Under the pieces are notes generated by a model. That model saw only the letters and a program-made list of their open reading frames with translations. It searched no databases and was not told the origin of the DNA. This document shows, one piece after another, positions 7,623 through 14,214 of a stretch of 33,237 bases of DNA. The translations under genes and the position numbers were made by a program. The stretch is from DASQQQ01 sp036390995 (GTDB lineage: Bacteria > Actinomycetota > UBA4738 > HRBIN12), in NCBI GenBank assembly GCA_036390995.1, contig DASWAT010000150.1, positions 1-33,237 on the forward strand, read 5' to 3'. Position 1 is the first letter of the stretch. Every line of letters begins with the position of its first letter.

Positions 7623-9005
7623 GTGCAGGTCCTGGACTCCTTCCTCGACGCCGTCGGCGGCACGCCGCTCGTTCGGCTGCACGCCGTGGCCAGGGGCGTC
7701 CGGCCCGCCATCCTGGCGAAGTTGGAGATGCTGAACCCCGGTGGCAGCGTGAAGGACCGCATCGGCCTTCGGATGATCCAAGCCGCCGAGCGCGAGGGTC
7801 TCCTCCGGCCGGGCGGGACCATCGTGGAGCCGACCTCCGGCAACACCGGTCACGGGCTGGCCATCGCCGCCGCCATCAAGGGCTACAAGTGCATCTTCGT
7901 GATGCCCGACAAGATGAGCCAGGAGAAGATCGCGCTGCTGCGGGCCTACGGCGCCGAGGTGGTCATCACCCCCACCGCCGTGCCGCCGGAGTCGCCCGAG
8001 TCCTACTACCGCGTGGCCGACCGCCTCACCGAGGAGATCCCCGGCGCGTTCCAGCCGAACCAGTACTACAACCAGGAGAACCCCCGGGCCCACTACGAGA
8101 CCACCGGCCCCGAGATCTGGGAGCAGACGCAGGGCAGGATCGACGCACTCGTCGTCGGCGTCGGCACCGGCGGCACCATCACCGGCACCGCTCGGTACCT
8201 GAAGGAGCGTAACCCGAACATCATGGTCGTGGGCGCCGATCCCGAAGGATCGCTGTATTCGGCAGGCCCCGGCGAGGAGGCTCGGCCGTACCTCACCGAG
8301 GGCATCGGCGAGGACTTCTGGCCCGAGACCTTCGATCCCTCGCTCGTGGACCGGTGGGTCCGAGTGTCCGATCGGGACGCGTTCCGCCTGGCCCGAGCCA
8401 TCACGCGCCACGAGGGCATCCTCGTGGGTGGCTCCTCCGGCACGGCCGTCTACGCTGCGCTCGAGGTGGCTCGCGACATGGACGAGACGAAGACGGTGGT
8501 GGTGATCCTGCCGGACACCGGTCGCAACTACCTGTCGAAGCTGTACTCGGACACCTGGCTGCTGCAGTACGGGCTCCTGGAGCGGCCGGAGGTCGTGCGG
8601 GTGGAAGAGGTCGTCACGGCCAAGGGCGGCGACGTGCCGGCGCTCGTCACGGTGAAGGCGCACGACAAGGTACGCCAGGCGATCGACGTGCTCCAGACGT
8701 ACGGCATCTCGCAGGCCCCGGTCGTCCGCGAGCCCTCGGCGGACGTGTCGCAGTTCGTGGGCTCCATCCAGGAGCGGGACCTGCTCGACCGGATCTTCCG
8801 GGACCCGGACGCCCTGCAGGCGGACGTGGCCGAGGTCATGGGGCCCCCGATCCCCATGGTGGAGTTCGACGAACCCATCGAGGTGGCCTTCGGCGACCTC
8901 CAACGCGAGCCCGCGGTACTGGTGGCCAAGGCGGGTCAGGTGCTCGGCGTGGTGACACGGAGCGACCTGCTCGAGTTCCTGGCCCACCGGAAGCGGACCC
9001 CCTGA
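7623..9005 (+). CDS. Cystathionine beta-synthase with CBS-domain pair
   Basis: A 460-residue PLP enzyme that condenses homocysteine with serine (or acetylserine) to cystathionine in the cytoplasm. The PLP fold shows the Schiff-base Lys 44 in GGSVKDR, the TSGNTG phosphate/substrate loop at 71-76, the GTGGT PLP-phosphate loop at 181-185, and GGSSGTA and PDTGRNYLSKLY typical of the actinobacterial enzyme. Residues from about 330 to 455 form two CBS domains, normally a regulatory module binding adenosyl compounds. There is no haem-binding N-terminal extension. GTG 7623 follows a G-rich stretch (GGGGGTGG). It heads an operon with a DUF429 gene (6-base gap) and a cystathionine gamma-synthase/lyase, so it is most likely the first step of reverse transsulfuration (Met to Cys). 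Confidence 0.95.
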   Translation: MQVLDSFLDAVGGTPLVRLHAVARGVRPAILAKLEMLNPGGSVKDRIGLRMIQAAEREGLLRPGGTIVEPTSGNTGHGLAIAAAIKGYKCIFVMPDKMSQEKIALLRAYGAEVVITPTAVPPESPESYYRVADRLTEEIPGAFQPNQYYNQENPRAHYETTGPEIWEQTQGRIDALVVGVGTGGTITGTARYLKERNPNIMVVGADPEGSLYSAGPGEEARPYLTEGIGEDFWPETFDPSLVDRWVRVSDRDAFRLARAITRHEGILVGGSSGTAVYAALEVARDMDETKTVVVILPDTGRNYLSKLYSDTWLLQYGLLERPEVVRVEEVVTAKGGDVPALVTVKAHDKVRQAIDVLQTYGISQAPVVREPSADVSQFVGSIQERDLLDRIFRDPDALQADVAEVMGPPIPMVEFDEPIEVAFGDLQREPAVLVAKAGQVLGVVTRSDLLEFLAHRKRTP

Positions 9006-9011
9006 TCCGAC

Positions 9012-9860
9012 GTGCGCTCGCTCGGCATCGACGTCGGCGTTCACAAGGGGCTGGATCTGGTCCTGCTCGACGGGAACCGGCACGTGCTGGACACCCATCG
9101 CCGGGTCGGCGTCGAGAGCCTGCCGGCGCTCGTGAAGGCGATGACGCCGGAGGTGGTGGCCATCGACGCCCCGCCCTCCTGGGCACTCACCGGCAAGTCG
9201 CGGCTCACCGAGCGCGAGCTGCGCTGGTTCGGGATCCAGTGCTTCAACACGCCCTCGGACCACCGGATGGCCGAGCACCCGTTCTACGAGTGGATGACGA
9301 TCGGCTTCGCCACGTTCCAGGCGATCGAGGATCGCTACCCCCGGTACCGCGGCGGCGCGGTGAAGGGGACGGCGATCGAGGTGTTCCCGCACGCGTCCGC
9401 CGTGGTGCTGGCGGGAACCCTGCCGCCACCATCGGTCCCGAAGGGGCACTGGCGTCGATCGGTGCTCCGGGCGCTCGGCGTGGACGTCGGCGGGCTCCGG
9501 TCGAGCGACCAGGTCGATGCGGCGCTCGCCGCGCTCACGGGGGTGTTCGCGCTGGAGCGGCGCTTCTCTGCGCCCGGCGATCCCCGGGAGGGCACCATCG
9601 TGGTCCCGGCGGCTACGCTGCCCTCCCATCCCTACCGGCGGGCCTCGGCCCCCCGGCGGCGCGACGGCCAGCAACCGCTGCCGGGATTGGGAGCATGCGG
9701 ATGCGGTGATCCAGGGTGCACGGCCCTCACCGCCCGGGAGTTCGCGCCGGGCCACGACGCGAAACGCAAGTCCGTGCTCTGGAAGCTGGCCCGGTCGGGC
9801 CAGGAGGCGGCCGACGAGCTGAGGAGACGAGGATGGGAGCTCCCCCCGGAGATGCGATGA
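9012..9860 (+). CDS. DUF429 predicted nuclease with extra Cys-rich C-terminal module
   Basis: A 282-residue protein. Residues 1-185 match DUF429, a predicted RNase H-fold family of unknown substrate: first strand SLGIDVG with Asp 7, DAPPSW with Asp 52, the AIEVFPHA strand, and SSDQVDAALAA with Asp 166 and 169. After a Pro/Arg-rich linker (about 200-225) comes a module DUF429 proteins do not usually carry: ACGCGDPGC (Cys 229, 231, 236), then EFAPGHDAKRKS at 244-254 and a helical RRRGWELPPE end. It resembles short Cys/PGHDA tails seen in some actinobacterial and phage proteins, possibly metal- or nucleic-acid-binding. The frame is continuous across the join. It lies 6 bases after the cystathionine beta-synthase stop and overlaps the next gene by 4 bases (ATGA), so it is translated with the transsulfuration enzymes. 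Function unknown. Confidence 0.8.
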   Translation: MRSLGIDVGVHKGLDLVLLDGNRHVLDTHRRVGVESLPALVKAMTPEVVAIDAPPSWALTGKSRLTERELRWFGIQCFNTPSDHRMAEHPFYEWMTIGFATFQAIEDRYPRYRGGAVKGTAIEVFPHASAVVLAGTLPPPSVPKGHWRRSVLRALGVDVGGLRSSDQVDAALAALTGVFALERRFSAPGDPREGTIVVPAATLPSHPYRRASAPRRRDGQQPLPGLGACGCGDPGCTALTAREFAPGHDAKRKSVLWKLARSGQEAADELRRRGWELPPEMR

Positions 9861-10981
9861 GGTTCGAGACGCGGGCGATCCACGCCGGCCAGGAGCCGGA
9901 GCCGCAGTTCGGCGCGGTGAACGTCCCCATCTATCAGACCTCCACGTATGCCCAGCCGGAGGTGGGCAAACCCAAGCGCTACGACTACGCGCGAAGCGGC
10001 AATCCCACCCGTGAGGCCCTCCAGACGGCGTTGGCCTCCCTCGAAGGTGGCGGGCACTGCTTCTCGTTCGGTTCCGGCCTCGCCGCCGAGACCACCGTGC
10101 TTCTCACCCTCTCCCCCGGGGACCACGTCCTCCTGGCGAACGACGTCTACGGCGGCACGTACCGGCTCCTGGCGCGCGTGCTGTCGCGCTGGGGTCTGAC
10201 GTTCGACGTCGTCGACATGACCGACCCGACGGCGCTCCGGAACGCCGTGCGGCCGCAGACGAAGGTCGTGTGGGTCGAGACACCGACGAACCCGCTCATG
10301 AAGGTGATCGACATCGAGGCCACCGCCCAGATCGCGCACGAGGCGGGTGCACGCTGCGTGGTGGACAACACGTTCGCCACGCCGTACCTGCAACGCCCGC
10401 TCGAGCTCGGCGCGGACGTCGTGATCCACTCCGTCACGAAGTACGTGGGCGGCCACTCCGACCTCGTGGGGGGCGCAGTGGTGACGAACGACGATCCCCT
10501 GGCCGAGGAGCTGCGCTTCCTGCAGAACGCCGTGGGTGCCGTTCCCGGCCCGATGGACTGTTACCTGGCGCTCCGCGGCCTGAAGAGCCTCCCGCTGCGG
10601 ATGGATGCGCACTGCCGGGGCGCCGCTCGGATCGCGAGCTTCCTGGACGGACACCCGAAGGTGAGGGCCGTGCACTACCCGGGTCTGGACTCGCACCCCG
10701 GCCACGAGGTGGCGAAGCGGCAGATGCGGGATTTCGGCGGGATGCTCTCGTTCGAGGTCGGGTCGAAGGAGGAGGCCCTGCTGATCGCGCGGTCGACGAA
10801 GCTCTTCTTCCTGGCCGAGTCGCTGGGCGGCGTGGAGTCCCTCATCGAGGTCCCGGCGCCGATGACCCACGCGAGCGTCGCCGGCTCGCCGCTGGAGGTC
10901 CCGGACACGCTGATCCGGCTGTCGGTGGGGATCGAGCACCCGGACGACCTGATCGCGGATCTCGCTCAGGCGCTTGGGTAG
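9857..10981 (+). CDS. Cystathionine gamma-synthase / gamma-lyase
   Basis: A 374-residue Cys/Met-metabolism PLP enzyme. It has the N-terminal TRAIHAGQEP block, the YxR-type YDYARSGNPT segment, Asp 170 pairing with the PLP ring (VVDNTFATP), the PLP Lys 195 in HSVTKYVGGHSD, and the C-terminal ESLGGVESL and LIRLSVGIE blocks. Family members either make cystathionine from activated homoserine (MetB) or split it to cysteine, ammonia and 2-oxobutyrate. Sequence alone does not separate them, but an operon with cystathionine beta-synthase favours the lyase. ATG 9857 overlaps the DUF429 stop in ATGA and has GGAG 5 bases upstream; the open frame further upstream is not family-like. A hairpin follows the stop. 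Confidence 0.94.
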   Translation: MRFETRAIHAGQEPEPQFGAVNVPIYQTSTYAQPEVGKPKRYDYARSGNPTREALQTALASLEGGGHCFSFGSGLAAETTVLLTLSPGDHVLLANDVYGGTYRLLARVLSRWGLTFDVVDMTDPTALRNAVRPQTKVVWVETPTNPLMKVIDIEATAQIAHEAGARCVVDNTFATPYLQRPLELGADVVIHSVTKYVGGHSDLVGGAVVTNDDPLAEELRFLQNAVGAVPGPMDCYLALRGLKSLPLRMDAHCRGAARIASFLDGHPKVRAVHYPGLDSHPGHEVAKRQMRDFGGMLSFEVGSKEEALLIARSTKLFFLAESLGGVESLIEVPAPMTHASVAGSPLEVPDTLIRLSVGIEHPDDLIADLAQALG

Positions 10982-11008
10982 CACCGCTCGGGGCGGTTGC
11001 CGGGGAGC

Positions 11009-11035
11009 GAGGGGGCCATCGCCGATGGTTCCCTC
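11009..11035. terminator. Hairpin between convergent genes (gamma-synthase/lyase and glyoxalase-like)
   Basis: GAGGGGGCCATC, loop GCC, GATGGTTCCCTC: a 12-bp stem with two G-T pairs. It lies 28 bases past the plus-strand stop and overlaps the last codons of the minus-strand gene. No T-run follows on either strand, so termination is an inference. Confidence 0.45.
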
Positions 11036-11666
11036 AGGGGAGGCGGAGCTCTCCGGCGGTGGTGGCGATCCTGACGGCCTTCACGCCCGGATCGCCCGGC
11101 ACCAGGTGGACGGGGAGGGAGGTCGGGCCCAGCCAGTCGCGGAGCCGGGGTCCGTCGCCGGCCACGTCGATGCCCGAGATGCCGATCGGCTCGACGCGAT
11201 GCCAGACCCGCTCGCGGCCGGGGTGTTCCGTCGGCGGGGTCTCCCAGGCGATGAAGAACGGCATCCAGGGCTCGCGGCGGGGATCCTCCAGGCCCGCGCT
11301 CCGCCAGCGAAGGAGCGTGCCGTCCGGGCGTCGGCGCTCGCCTTCGACGATCTCCAGGCCCAGCCGGTCGGCGACGGTGTCGAGGTCATCGGTTGCCACG
11401 CAGTAGGTGAAGGTTCGGTCGCCCCCGGCCGCGGCCTCGGCCACGACGACTCCGAAGGGGCTTGCGCCAGCCACGACGGGATCCACGACCGCGATCAGCT
11501 CCACGTAGGCCGGGCCGAGAGGCACGATGCGGTTCGCGGTCCCCCACGCCGCGTGGACTCCCCCTTCCACCGCATCCAGTCCGAACTCACGTAGGAGGCG
11601 CGCCGCCGTCGCTTCCAGATCTCTGACGGCGATCACCGCGTGGTCGATGCGCAGCCGCTCTCCCAT
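11034..11666 (-). CDS. Glyoxalase-like (VOC superfamily) protein
   Basis: A 210-residue protein beginning with the VOC strand RIDHAVIAVRDLEATAARL and continuing GTANRIVPLGPAYVELIAVVDP, which fits the glyoxalase-like domain of the Glyoxalase_3 type. The metal-ligand pattern is His 9 near the N-terminus and Glu in YVELIAV. Substrate unknown; relatives include dioxygenases, lyases and non-enzymatic binders. ATG 11666 is preceded by GGGAGG at about 11 bases, which is a little far; GTG 11693 in the same frame is possible. It diverges from the sugar dehydrogenase-like gene with 60 bases between starts. Confidence 0.72.
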   Translation of the reverse strand: MGERLRIDHAVIAVRDLEATAARLLREFGLDAVEGGVHAAWGTANRIVPLGPAYVELIAVVDPVVAGASPFGVVVAEAAAGGDRTFTYCVATDDLDTVADRLGLEIVEGERRRPDGTLLRWRSAGLEDPRREPWMPFFIAWETPPTEHPGRERVWHRVEPIGISGIDVAGDGPRLRDWLGPTSLPVHLVPGDPGVKAVRIATTAGELRLP

Positions 11667-11713
11667 CCTCGGGTGGACCTCCCGTTCGCACACCCCTTCG
11701 GGCCGGTCATCCC

Positions 11714-11719
11714 TACACT
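11714..11719 (+). promoter_or_regulatory. -10 box of the sugar dehydrogenase-like gene, predicted leaderless
   Basis: TACACT ends 7 bases before ATG 11727, with no ribosome site between. On the other strand the same bases give TAGGGAT (11709-11715), a weak candidate -10 for the divergent glyoxalase-like gene. Confidence 0.5.
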
Positions 11720-11726
11720 GGCCCTC

Positions 11727-12896
11727 ATGCCCCGCGCTCGTACCGTGCACGCTCTCGTGCTGCTGGTTGGGCTGTCCATCCTGCTGCCCGCCTCCGCGCT
11801 GGCGCAACCGCCCGGGTTCACGATCGTGGTTCGGGACGAGGGCTTCCCCACGAACCTCGCGTTCGCGCCGGACGGCCGGGTGTTCTTCACCGAGCGGGTG
11901 AGCGGCGCCGTCCGGATCCTCCGGGACGGGCGTCTCCTGCAGGAGCCCTTCTTCACGGTTCGGGTGGACACGAAGGTGAACGAGACCGGCCTCCTCGGCA
12001 TCGCGGTGAACCCCGACTTCACCGAAGACCCGTGGGTCTACCTGTACTACTCGGATCCGAGCCTGGGGCGGAACCGGCTGATCCGGGTCCGGGCTGACGG
12101 CGACCACGGGGCCGATGAGCAGGTGCTCCTCGAGGCCATCTCCACGGCCGCCGGCTGGCACAACGGCGGGGACATGGCGTTCGGGGCCGACGGCAAGCTG
12201 TACCTCGTGACCGGCGATGGGCACGACGCGGCCATGGCCCAGGACCCGACCAGCCTGGGCGGGAAGATCCTGCGCCTGAACCCCGACGGGACCATCCCCG
12301 GCGACGGCCCGCTCCCCGGATCCCCCGTCTACGCGCTGGGGATCCGGAACTCGTTCGGGATCTGCTTCGATCCGGAGAGCGGAGCGTTGTGGGAGACCGA
12401 GAACGGCACGACGGAGTGGGACGAGGTCAACCGCATCGAACCCGGCGCGAACCACGGGTGGCCCGAGCAGCTCGGTCCCGGAGGCGATCCGTCGTTCGCC
12501 CAGCCCGTCCTGGCGTACGAGCGAGAGATCGTTCCCACCGGCTGCGCCGTGGCCGATGGTGCCCTGTGGTTCGGCGACTACGGGGGGAACCTGCACCGGG
12601 CCACGTTCCCGGCCTCCAGCGATGAGGGCACGCCGCGCGACGAGGTGGTGGCCGTGTTCGACCACGGGATCACCGACGTCGCCCGCGCCCCTGACGGGTC
12701 GCTGTGGGTGGCGACCGACCAGGCGATCTACCGTTCGGACCCAGGCTTCTCTCCGTCCCCGACGCCGGCCCGCTCCGCGTCGCCCTCCCCGACGAGCGGC
12801 GGGAACGGGTTCCCCGGCGTCGCCGGGATCGTGGTCCTGGCCCTGCTGATCGGGGCCCTCGTGCTGGTGCGGTCCCGGCTGAACCGCAGGTCCTGA
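11727..12896 (+). CDS. Secreted, membrane-anchored PQQ-dependent sugar dehydrogenase-like protein
   Basis: A 389-residue beta-propeller of the soluble glucose dehydrogenase / YliI type. Residues 1-26 are a Sec signal peptide (RxRT, hydrophobic core LVLLVGLSILLP, cleavage after SALA). The propeller shows NLAFAPDGRVFFTER, NETGLLGIAVNPDF, the AGWHNGGDMAFGADGKLYLVTGD block with the conserved His, and NSFGICFDPESG. It ends with a Ser/Pro-rich linker (about 342-360), one membrane helix (about 362-383) and the basic tail RSRLNRRS, so the domain is probably displayed outside the cell on a C-terminal anchor. Relatives oxidise aldoses with PQQ, but many homologues have no known substrate, and no PQQ-synthesis genes are in view. 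The start fits the signal peptide and the leaderless promoter. Confidence 0.85.
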   Translation: MPRARTVHALVLLVGLSILLPASALAQPPGFTIVVRDEGFPTNLAFAPDGRVFFTERVSGAVRILRDGRLLQEPFFTVRVDTKVNETGLLGIAVNPDFTEDPWVYLYYSDPSLGRNRLIRVRADGDHGADEQVLLEAISTAAGWHNGGDMAFGADGKLYLVTGDGHDAAMAQDPTSLGGKILRLNPDGTIPGDGPLPGSPVYALGIRNSFGICFDPESGALWETENGTTEWDEVNRIEPGANHGWPEQLGPGGDPSFAQPVLAYEREIVPTGCAVADGALWFGDYGGNLHRATFPASSDEGTPRDEVVAVFDHGITDVARAPDGSLWVATDQAIYRSDPGFSPSPTPARSASPSPTSGGNGFPGVAGIVVLALLIGALVLVRSRLNRRS

Positions 12897-12903
12897 CGCC
12901 TTA

Positions 12904-13071
12904 TCAGGAGGCCTTCGGCCGCTTCAGGTAGGCCACGAGCGACTGTCCGCCCATAGGGTTGGTGATCTGCACGACCGAGACGAGCTCCCACCCGTCCCCC
13001 CCGAACGTGTTCAGGATCTCCCCGGGATTGTGCTCGAGGAGCGGCGCCACGAAGTACTCCCACGTCTGCAC
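12904..13071 (-). CDS. Small conserved protein, DUF4177-like (55 residues)
   Basis: A short gene easily missed by length cut-offs. GTG 13071 lies one base after the stop of the CoA-binding protein gene (TGACGTG) and has a strong GGGGGAGG site about 7 bases upstream. The product reads QTWEYFVAPLLEHNPGEILN, then FGGDGWELVSVVQ, ending in a strand and KRPKAS. The pattern WEY...ILN.FG.dGWELV is that of the small DUF4177-type proteins common in actinobacteria, whose function is unknown. Coupling to a CoA-binding protein and a Nudix hydrolase suggests one transcript. It ends 7 bases from the convergent sugar dehydrogenase-like stop. Confidence 0.75.
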   Translation of the reverse strand: MQTWEYFVAPLLEHNPGEILNTFGGDGWELVSVVQITNPMGGQSLVAYLKRPKAS

Positions 13072-13072
13072 G

Positions 13073-13516
13073 TCAGTCCTCCCCCGAAAGCCGCTTGCTG
13101 GTCCGCCGGATGCACGCGCCCATGATCACCGTCATCCCCCCCGCCTCGGCGATACGACGGGCGTCGTCGTTCACGATACCGTCCTGGAGCCACAGGACCC
13201 TCGCCCCGCGTCGAACCGACTCCTCCGCCACGGGGGCTGTGTCCGTAGCCTTCCGGAACACGTCGACGACGTCGATCGACACGTCCGCGGGGACGTCGAC
13301 CAGCGACGCGTACGCGGGCTCGCCGAGCACCTCGGTCTCGTTCGGATTCACGGGGATGATCCGATATCCCTTGCGCTGCAGATACTTCGCCACTCGGTGG
13401 GATTCACGGTCCGGCTTCGACGACAGCCCGACCACCGCGATCGTCCTGGCGTCGCCCAGGATCGACCGAAGCTCGGCGTCCGATGGCAGATAGGGCTCGA
13501 CCTCGGGCTGGCTCAT
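13073..13516 (-). CDS. CoA-binding domain protein (YccU-like)
   Basis: A 147-residue single-domain protein of the CoA_binding_2 type, a Rossmann fold related to succinyl-CoA synthetase alpha. Visible blocks are TIAVVGLSSKPDRESHRVAKYL near residue 25-45, YRIIPVNPNETEVLGEPAY, then IDVVDVFRKATDTAPVAEE, LWLQDGIVNDDA and the closing MGACIRRT. Members bind CoA or nucleotides; the cellular role is unknown. ATG 13516 has AAGGAG 4 bases upstream and overlaps the Nudix stop by four bases (ATGA). The 55-residue gene follows after one base. Confidence 0.88.
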   Translation of the reverse strand: MSQPEVEPYLPSDAELRSILGDARTIAVVGLSSKPDRESHRVAKYLQRKGYRIIPVNPNETEVLGEPAYASLVDVPADVSIDVVDVFRKATDTAPVAEESVRRGARVLWLQDGIVNDDARRIAEAGGMTVIMGACIRRTSKRLSGED

Positions 13517-14082
13517 CGCGCTCCTTCCTGGAGGATCTCGATCATGCTGTGGAGGATCCGGGCGGTTGCCCCCCAGATGGTGTGGCCGGGCATCTCGTAC
13601 GCGTATCCCCGATAGATCGTGTCTCCGCGTGGGAACTCCACTTCGGTCTCCGCATCCGCGAGACCTCCGAGCGCGTACTCGAGGACCTCCGCGATCTCGC
13701 CGGCGCTCGGGGTCAGCCGAAGGCGGCCCGGCAAGATCCCGACGAAGGGGACGATGAGGATCCCGGACACCGTCGTATGCACGGGCGGGAGCGCCCCGAG
13801 CACCTCGACGGTCCCCGGGGAGATCCCGAGCTCCTCCGTGGTCTCGCGCAGGGCGGTCCGCTCGAGGCTCCCGTCCTCGGGATGCTGCAGGCCACCGGGG
13901 AACGAGATCTCGCCCGCATGCCTCGGAAGGTGGTCGGTCCGCCGCGTGAACAGCACCGAGGGCTCGGCGGCGGTGAGGACGGGCAGCAGCACCCCGGCGA
14001 GTCGGTCGCCCGGATCGGGCTCGGGCCGGGGATCGGGATCCAGCGCGCCGGACAGGCGAGCCCGGAGATCGTTCGGGTCCAT
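13513..14082 (-). CDS. Nudix hydrolase, CoA pyrophosphatase (NudL-like)
   Basis: A 189-residue Nudix protein. The Nudix helix runs from GG at 63-64 to REtTEELGI at about 79-87, preceded by RHAGEISFPGG, the extended signature of CoA pyrophosphatases of the NudL/YeaB group, which cut CoA to phosphopantetheine and adenosine 3',5'-bisphosphate with Mg2+ or Mn2+. The next gene encodes a CoA-binding protein and overlaps by ATGA, which agrees with a CoA-related role. ATG 14082 is preceded at 8 bases by TACGAT, so the operon mRNA probably starts at or near the start codon. The exact substrate is inferred. Confidence 0.87.
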   Translation of the reverse strand: MDPNDLRARLSGALDPDPRPEPDPGDRLAGVLLPVLTAAEPSVLFTRRTDHLPRHAGEISFPGGLQHPEDGSLERTALRETTEELGISPGTVEVLGALPPVHTTVSGILIVPFVGILPGRLRLTPSAGEIAEVLEYALGGLADAETEVEFPRGDTIYRGYAYEMPGHTIWGATARILHSMIEILQEGAR

Positions 14083-14090
14083 TCGAGGCC

Positions 14091-14096
14091 ATCGTA
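14091..14096 (-). promoter_or_regulatory. -10 box of the Nudix operon, predicted leaderless
   Basis: TACGAT on the minus strand ends 8 bases before ATG 14082. The same hexamer and spacing occur before the SDR gene. Confidence 0.55.
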
Positions 14097-14214
14097 GACG
14101 AGGACGCCGAACGGACCGCCCGAGCCCCCGTCGGCGCGTCGCCGCAGATCGCACCGGAGCCCTCCGAGAGACGCGCCCGGCAGCACCGATGGCGCAACGT
14201 GGTTGGATAGCCCC

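Noticed and set aside
6978..9755. 925-residue open frame on the minus strand across the cystathionine beta-synthase and DUF429 genes
   Set aside because: Covers several confident genes on the other strand and has no recognisable domain.
14203..14208. TTGGAT as a leaderless -10 for the LPD-like gene
   Set aside because: Spacing of 6 bases fits, but the second base is T and not A, so it fails the TAnnnT pattern; left out of the set.
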